Shown in pieces: positions 6,801 through 10,001 of a DNA stretch of 10,001 bases. The DNA is taken from contig QHPW01000319.1 of NCBI GenBank assembly GCA_003219675.1, forward strand, positions 4,819-14,819. The letters are read 5' to 3'. The notes below the pieces were generated by a model. The model saw only the letters and a program-made list of their open reading frames with translations, did no database searches and had not been told where the DNA came from. Source of the DNA: Verrucomicrobiota bacterium. GTDB taxonomy: Bacteria; Verrucomicrobiota; Verrucomicrobiia; Limisphaerales; AV2. The position numbers and the translations under genes are program-made. Every line of letters starts with the position of its first letter. Position 1 is the first letter of the stretch.

Positions 6801-9800
6801 TCCGTGGTTATCCAGTCCGACGGAAAGGTGCTGGTCGGGGGCTACTATCAAACGCCAAGCGGTTCACCGAGAAATTGCATCACCCGGCGGAATGCCGACG
6901 GTTCTCTGGACGCAAGCTTCATCGTCGGCAGCGGGGCAAATGGAGAAGTCTTGTCAGTGCTTGTTGAGGGCGACGGCAAGGTGGTCATCGCAGGATCGTT
7001 TTCCCAGGTCGATAACGTCCCGCGCAATCACATCGCCCGGCTCAACGAAGACGGCTCGCTCGATCCCACATCCAATCCGGGCTCGGGTTTCGATTCGATA
7101 ACCGCCCTTCTCGCGCAAGCCGGTGGCAAGGTGCTGGTTAACGGCACATTCACCGATGTCAACGGCATCGCTCACAGTGAAGTAGTCCGCCTTTTTGCTG
7201 GTAGCGCGAACCTCAGTGCGTTCGACTTCGTGTCTGCCCCAGTCGTGAGCGAAGCTGGCGGCGTGGCGACGATCACGGTGGAACGCTACGGAGACACTAC
7301 CAACCCGATGTCCGTCGATTACCTCACGGGCGACGACACCGCGGCTGCCGGTTTGGATTACACCGCGCGGAGCGGCATCCTGAATTTCGGCCCGCTGGAA
7401 AGCACCAAAACGATTTCCATTCCGATTCTCGATGACACCCTGGTCGAGAGCGACGAGAAGTTTTATGTGCTCTTGCGCAATCCATCATCCGGCTCAGTGT
7501 TGGCGGAAGCGAGCGCTCAGGTCACCATCCTCGACGACGAACGGCCAGGCAGTTTGAATTTGGGTTTTGTTCCATCAGCCGCTGTCAGCTTCTCTGATTA
7601 TTTCGCTTCCTCCCCGTCCGGTTCGATCATCGCGCAACCAGACGGCCATGTGATCGTCGTGTCTCCGAACTTATGCTCCATCACCCGGCTCAACGCGGAT
7701 GGTTCGCTCGACCCCACGTTGCTTTTGACCATCAGAGGATGCGTTGAGTGCGCGGCTCAGCAGACGGATGGGAAGATTCTCTTGGGAGGTTCCTTTACGT
7801 CAGTGAACGGCGTCAGCCGAACCAATCTGGCCCGACTGAACAGCGATGGTTCACTTGACGCCACCTACAATCCAGGCAGCGGACCGAATGGGGATGTCGT
7901 AGGCATCATAGCGCAAGCGGATGGCAAAACGGTCGTTACCGGCAACTTTAGCAAAGTGAACGGCGATTCCCGCAATCAACTCGCCCGGATCAATGCGAAT
8001 GGCAGTTTGGATGACACTTTCAATCCGAGCCCGAATTTCAACTTTTGCTGCAATAACTCTCTGGCTGCGCAGCCGGACGGGAAGGTCATCATTTATGGTG
8101 ACGGCATCAATGCTGATGGCAACGCCGGGGTAATCAGACTTAATCAGGACGGTTCTCAAGACGCCGCCTTTAAGGCGGCCAGCGTTGGCGGATTGAACTC
8201 AATCGTCGTTCAGCCCGACGGCAAGGTCCTGATCCAGGGACGTTTCGTCACTGTTAGCGGCGTCAGCCGACCAGGGATCGCCCGCCTGAACACGGACGGT
8301 TCCGTGGATGGCAGCTTCGACGTCGTTGTCCCGATCCGCATCGGGTCGTGGGGCAGCATATTCTCAACGGTGCAGAGCATGGCGGTGCAGCCGGACGGCA
8401 AAGTCATCGTCGGCGGAGATTTCCCTGAAGTTAACGGCGTTAACCGCCGAGGAATCGCCCGGCTCAATGCTGACGGCTCAATCGACACCAGTTTCGATCC
8501 AGGAACGGGCACGGCCGATGACGCGGGAACATTCGGTCCACCGGGAGGAATCGGACCTGTGAAGGCAATCGGACTGGCGCCCGACGGCGATGTGTTGATC
8601 GGCGGGTTGTTTACTTCAGTCAACGGGGTTCCACGCGCCGGTTTCGCCCGGCTCAATGGAGACCGGCATATTCCTTCCGGAAGCATCGATTTTGCGTCCG
8701 CGAGCTTCTTGGTCGGCGAAGACGCGGGCACCGCCACTGTCACGGTGAGGCGGATTGGAAACACGAGCGGCGCCATCACCGTCAATTATTCCACCAGCAA
8801 CGGCAGCGGCACAGCGGCAACGGATTATCTCGCCCAAACGGGAACCCTCAATTTCGCCTCCGGCGAAACCACCAAAACGGTCACCATTCCAATCCTCAGT
8901 GAAGGTCTGGTGGAAGATGACGAAACCGTGAATCTGACGCTGAGCAATCCCAGCGGTGGCGCCACGCTTGGCGTCCAAACCACGGCGACACTCAGGATTT
9001 TAGACAGCGAAAGGCCGGGCAGCCTGGACTTCAGCTTTGACCCAAACCTGGAAGTGAGCGGCGCAATCAATGCCGTGGTTGTGCAAGCCAACGGCCAGGT
9101 TGTGATCGGCGGAACTTTCATGTCGGTCAATGGTGTGAGTCTTGCCGGCATCGCCCGTTTAAACCCGGACGGATCGCCCGATCCGACTTTTAATCCGGGA
9201 ATGAATTGGTTTGATCCGTTGAGCGGCGTGTATCCGGATGTCAGTTCGATGGCTGTTCGCCGGGATGGCAAATTGCTCATCGCCAGCCAAAACTTCGGCC
9301 TGGCGAGATTGAATGCCATTGGAGACATCGAAGCGACCTTCAATCCAGGTTTTATTCCAAATCCATTGGCAGTCCAAAATGACGGGAAAATCCTCGCCGG
9401 CGATGGTTCTGGGATCAATCGACTTGGCGCGGACGGCTTGGTGGAGGCCAACTTCAGCGTCCCCATTCCCACGGGATACGACTCTCTTACTGCCCTGTCG
9501 GCTCAATCCGACGGAAAGATTCTTGCGGCTGTGGTTGGTGGAGGCGTCGCGATGCTGGCCCGGCTCAACGCAGACGGTTCTTTCGACACCGGCTTTCCAC
9601 TGGCCGTAGCCAACGGGACGATCACGGCTTTGGCGGCGCAATCCGATGGAAAGATTGTGATTGCTGGAGACTTCAACAATGCCAACGGCACCGGCCGCAA
9701 CGGTGTTGCGCGCCTGAATGAAGACGGCTCATTGGACGACACGTTCGATACAGGCGGCGGAATATCGGGAGTGATAGCGCCTCGCGGAGGGAGAAGTGTG

Positions 9801-10001
9801 GCCGCGGCGGCGATCCAGGAAGACGGCCAAATCATCATCGTCGGCCGGTTCACATCCGTGAACGGCATCCGCCGCAATGGCATCGCGCGGTTGAACGGAA
9901 ACCCACCACTGCGGTTCGTTCCAACGCGTCCGTTGGTGAATGGCGCTTTTCGGCTGACGCTGGCCACGCAGCCGGGCAATACCTATGTCCTCCAAAGCTC
10001 G
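3891..10001 (+). CDS. Giant secreted Calx-beta / delta-60 repeat protein (3' partial)
   Basis: One uninterrupted frame of at least 2037 codons runs off the right edge. Residues 1-43 look like a signal peptide with a long n-region, hydrophobic core AALAVWFVFAAILAG and probable cleavage after SAGA. The order after that is: six Calx-beta domains (about 48-744); a delta-60 block (745-1106); Calx-beta (1107-1219); a second delta-60 block (1220-1596); Calx-beta (1597-1709); a third delta-60 block (1710-2003); and the start of a C-terminal module (NGAFRLTLATQPGNTYVLQS). Calx-beta domains show the ATAGLDYTAQSGTLTFGPGE, TKTITIPILDD and E-x-DET-x-x-x-x-LSNPTGGA signatures; in this family such acidic residues bind calcium. 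Delta-60 repeats (TIGR02608/DUF5122 type) show VQPDGKILIGGDF and IARLNADGSLDTSF. The role is unknown; export to the surface or medium, with adhesion or matrix binding, is inference. The start at 3891 is chosen for its ribosome-binding-site spacing; an ATG at 3885 would add two residues. Confidence 0.9.
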   Translation, partial: MKTFLVPAHRIVALTALFTRRQAALAVWFVFAAILAGNFSAGAQSASTVFSFEGPGRTVMEAPTNIFIGVLRSGGTNTVTTNAVSYSTSNGTATAGLDYIAQSGTLTFGPGEWFKTIVIPILRDSLIEPDETVLVTLSNPTGGAVLSPTNQIVLTIMDNTSVLEFSAPNFTVNESDGSATIGVTRTGGWFDSVSVQYATSDGTATAGLDYTSQSGTLNLDFRFGETVTSYFSIPIANDSLVEPNETVNLILSNPSPGAALGNQKTATLTILGQDSVVEFSAPNYEVNEFGGSVIITVIRSVAGMNSGSVNFMTSDGTAVAGLDYWPQSGSLYFGPGQTTQTFAVPVLEHNFNAGSETVNLTLTGASGGIGVGAERTAVLNILNAPAAVEFAAAEFNASENAGTAAVTLRRRGDSSLAFTVDYATTTNGSAVAGLDYTAQSGTVNFAAGETNKTINFPILDDPAVDGDKSVELALVNPTGGAVLAAQKTISLRIHDNEKPVVGGCSNCHSLEFGAPGYWIMENGGTLMVTVERAGESSGTITVDYATSNNGSAVAGLDYTAQSGTVNFAAGETNKTINFPILDDPAVDGDKSVELALVNPTGGAVLAAQKTISLRIHDNEKPVVGGCSNCHSLEFGAPGYWIMENGGTLMVTVERAGESSGTITVDYATSNLTATAGLDYTAQSGTLTFGPQETVKTITIPILDDGLVEGDETFQVTLSNPTSGVILGAPSTAVVTIQDNERPVVLDGTFSSVSVAVDQSGNPGSILSFSAQTNGKLLIGGDFNLVNGAVHNRIARFNADGSLDENFNVRVGQNGETVNSITVQTDGKILIGGWFASVNGLGHTNLARLSLDGSLDAGFNPAVQNGLIFSTVVQPDGKLVIGGDFTIVNGVNRNRIARLNADGTLDATFNPGRGADYWVRSVAIQPDGKLVIGGLFTKFNNTSRSYLARLNSNGSLDTSFDPGPDTNGHVNSVVIQSDGKVLVGGYYQTPSGSPRNCITRRNADGSLDASFIVGSGANGEVLSVLVEGDGKVVIAGSFSQVDNVPRNHIARLNEDGSLDPTSNPGSGFDSITALLAQAGGKVLVNGTFTDVNGIAHSEVVRLFAGSANLSAFDFVSAPVVSEAGGVATITVERYGDTTNPMSVDYLTGDDTAAAGLDYTARSGILNFGPLESTKTISIPILDDTLVESDEKFYVLLRNPSSGSVLAEASAQVTILDDERPGSLNLGFVPSAAVSFSDYFASSPSGSIIAQPDGHVIVVSPNLCSITRLNADGSLDPTLLLTIRGCVECAAQQTDGKILLGGSFTSVNGVSRTNLARLNSDGSLDATYNPGSGPNGDVVGIIAQADGKTVVTGNFSKVNGDSRNQLARINANGSLDDTFNPSPNFNFCCNNSLAAQPDGKVIIYGDGINADGNAGVIRLNQDGSQDAAFKAASVGGLNSIVVQPDGKVLIQGRFVTVSGVSRPGIARLNTDGSVDGSFDVVVPIRIGSWGSIFSTVQSMAVQPDGKVIVGGDFPEVNGVNRRGIARLNADGSIDTSFDPGTGTADDAGTFGPPGGIGPVKAIGLAPDGDVLIGGLFTSVNGVPRAGFARLNGDRHIPSGSIDFASASFLVGEDAGTATVTVRRIGNTSGAITVNYSTSNGSGTAATDYLAQTGTLNFASGETTKTVTIPILSEGLVEDDETVNLTLSNPSGGATLGVQTTATLRILDSERPGSLDFSFDPNLEVSGAINAVVVQANGQVVIGGTFMSVNGVSLAGIARLNPDGSPDPTFNPGMNWFDPLSGVYPDVSSMAVRRDGKLLIASQNFGLARLNAIGDIEATFNPGFIPNPLAVQNDGKILAGDGSGINRLGADGLVEANFSVPIPTGYDSLTALSAQSDGKILAAVVGGGVAMLARLNADGSFDTGFPLAVANGTITALAAQSDGKIVIAGDFNNANGTGRNGVARLNEDGSLDDTFDTGGGISGVIAPRGGRSVAAAAIQEDGQIIIVGRFTSVNGIRRNGIARLNGNPPLRFVPTRPLVNGAFRLTLATQPGNTYVLQSS
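4032..6122 (+). repeat. Six consecutive Calx-beta domains
   Basis: Approximate domain limits by nucleotide: 4032-4370, 4371-4712, 4713-5042, 5043-5393, 5394-5759 and 5760-6122, each about 110-122 residues. Most open with a VEFSAPNYxVNE-like strand (the first is VFSFEGPGRTV) and close with a hydrophobic strand ending in a DN or DNE turn, the normal Calx-beta boundaries. Domains 1-3 and the end of domain 6 have diverged from each other; domains 4-6 are nearly identical over the span explained by the 366-bp duplication. Domain 3 is more divergent (AGMNSGSVNFMTSDGTAVAG, then ASGGIGVGAERTA). Confidence 0.85.
5169..5900 (+). repeat. 366-bp in-frame tandem duplication (two copies)
   Basis: Copies at 5169-5534 and 5535-5900 abut directly. 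By eye they differ at one base only: C at 5330 versus T at 5696, a synonymous Gly codon change. The unit is 122 codons, so it adds one whole Calx-beta period without shifting the frame. The unit starts and ends inside the AT(S/T)NGS-like loop, so the duplication joined two domains at an equivalent point. Confidence 0.95.
6123..7208 (+). repeat. Delta-60 repeat block 1 (seven repeats)
   Basis: Seven repeats of about 45-55 residues, counted by their arginine-containing strand: IARFNADGSLDENF, LARLSLDGSLDAGF, IARLNADGTLDATF, LARLNSNGSLDTSF, ITRRNADGSLDASF, IARLNEDGSLDPTS and a degenerate last one, VVRLFAGS. Each is preceded by a xDGKxLIGGxF turn. The last lacks the DGSLDxxF end, and the block opens with VLDGTFSSVSV, which could supply that strand. 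Confidence 0.8.
7209..7547 (+). repeat. Calx-beta domain 7
   Basis: A single Calx-beta domain linking delta-60 blocks 1 and 2: FDFVSAPVVSEAGGVATITV, then AAAGLDYTARSGILNFGP, STKTISIPILDD, ESDEKFYVLLRNPSSGSVL and VTILDDERP. The acidic E-S-D-E segment keeps the usual cation-site residues. Confidence 0.85.
7548..8678 (+). repeat. Delta-60 repeat block 2 (seven repeats)
   Basis: Repeats are recognised at ITRLNADGSLDPTL, LARLNSDGSLDATY, LARINANGSLDDTF, VIRLNQDGSQDAAF, IARLNTDGSVDGSF, IARLNADGSIDTSF and the terminal FARLNGD, which lacks the DGSLDxxF strand. The block opens with GSLNLGFVPS, the missing strand type. Its first four repeats hold most of the cysteines in this part of the protein (NLCSIT, GCVECA, NFCCNN). 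Confidence 0.8.
8679..9017 (+). repeat. Calx-beta domain 8
   Basis: A single Calx-beta domain between delta-60 blocks 2 and 3: GSIDFASASFLVGEDAGTAT, GTAATDYLAQTGTLNFASGE, TTKTVTIPILSEGLVEDDET and NLTLSNPSGGATLG, closing with RILDSERP. The layout is standard, with the EDDET acidic motif intact. Confidence 0.85.
9018..9899 (+). repeat. Delta-60 repeat block 3 (six recognisable repeats)
   Basis: Repeats are recognised at IARLNPDGSPDPTF, LARLNAIGDIEATF, INRLGADGLVEANF, LARLNADGSFDTGF, VARLNEDGSLDDTF and the terminal IARLNGN. The second and third are short and lack the GGxFxxVNGxxRN loop, so this block is shorter and more degenerate than the other two. It again opens with GSLDFSFDPN, the strand type absent from its last repeat. 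After 9900 a new C-terminal module begins and is cut by the window edge. Confidence 0.75.

Noticed and set aside
5169..9899. Regular repeats considered as a possible CRISPR or non-coding satellite array.
   Set aside because: The repeats keep an open frame throughout and encode recognisable Calx-beta and delta-60 protein repeats; there are no short direct repeats with unique spacers.

Overview
The window looks like a chromosomal piece of a Verrucomicrobiota bacterium, most likely of the Pedosphaera/Limisphaerales (subdivision 3) type. The evidence is indirect: fairly high GC; a protein-kinase/WD40 fusion of a style I associate with that group; a giant secreted protein made of Calx-beta domains and delta-60 repeats; and several GC-rich palindromic dispersed repeats of a kind common in those genomes. 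No taxonomic marker was available to test this beyond tyrS.

Layout from left to right. Positions 2-235 (+) are the C-terminal end of a TPR-like protein that enters from outside the window. It converges on tyrS (450-1730, -), an intact tyrosyl-tRNA synthetase; the gap between them holds palindromic repeats. The interval 1731-2023 has no gene but holds a near-perfect 24-bp inverted repeat and two small hairpins. Positions 2024-3777 (-) are the wreck of one long serine/threonine kinase-WD40 gene. The WD40 half (2024-3073) is still an open frame. The kinase half (3072-3777) has lost its ATP-binding N-lobe start, is interrupted by a dispersed repeat of about 125 bp that coincides with a frame change, and has lost the end of its C-lobe at a junction that shifts the frame into the WD40 part.

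From 3891 to the right edge (+) one uninterrupted frame of at least 2037 codons encodes a secreted repeat protein. Its order is signal peptide, six Calx-beta domains, a block of seven delta-60 repeats, Calx-beta, seven delta-60 repeats, Calx-beta, six delta-60 repeats, and the start of a C-terminal module cut by the window edge. It carries a very recent 366-bp in-frame tandem duplication (one mismatch by eye), which also doubled an odd CxxCH motif.

The genes do not form an obvious pathway: a housekeeping gene sits beside a decaying signalling gene, and a divergent giant surface or secreted protein lies beyond. The most notable points are the multi-lesion decay of the kinase-WD40 gene, the propeller-like layout of the delta-60 blocks, and the fresh duplication with its CxxCH motifs. 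I see no CRISPR array, transposase, integrase, tRNA or rRNA, and no clear new multi-gene system.
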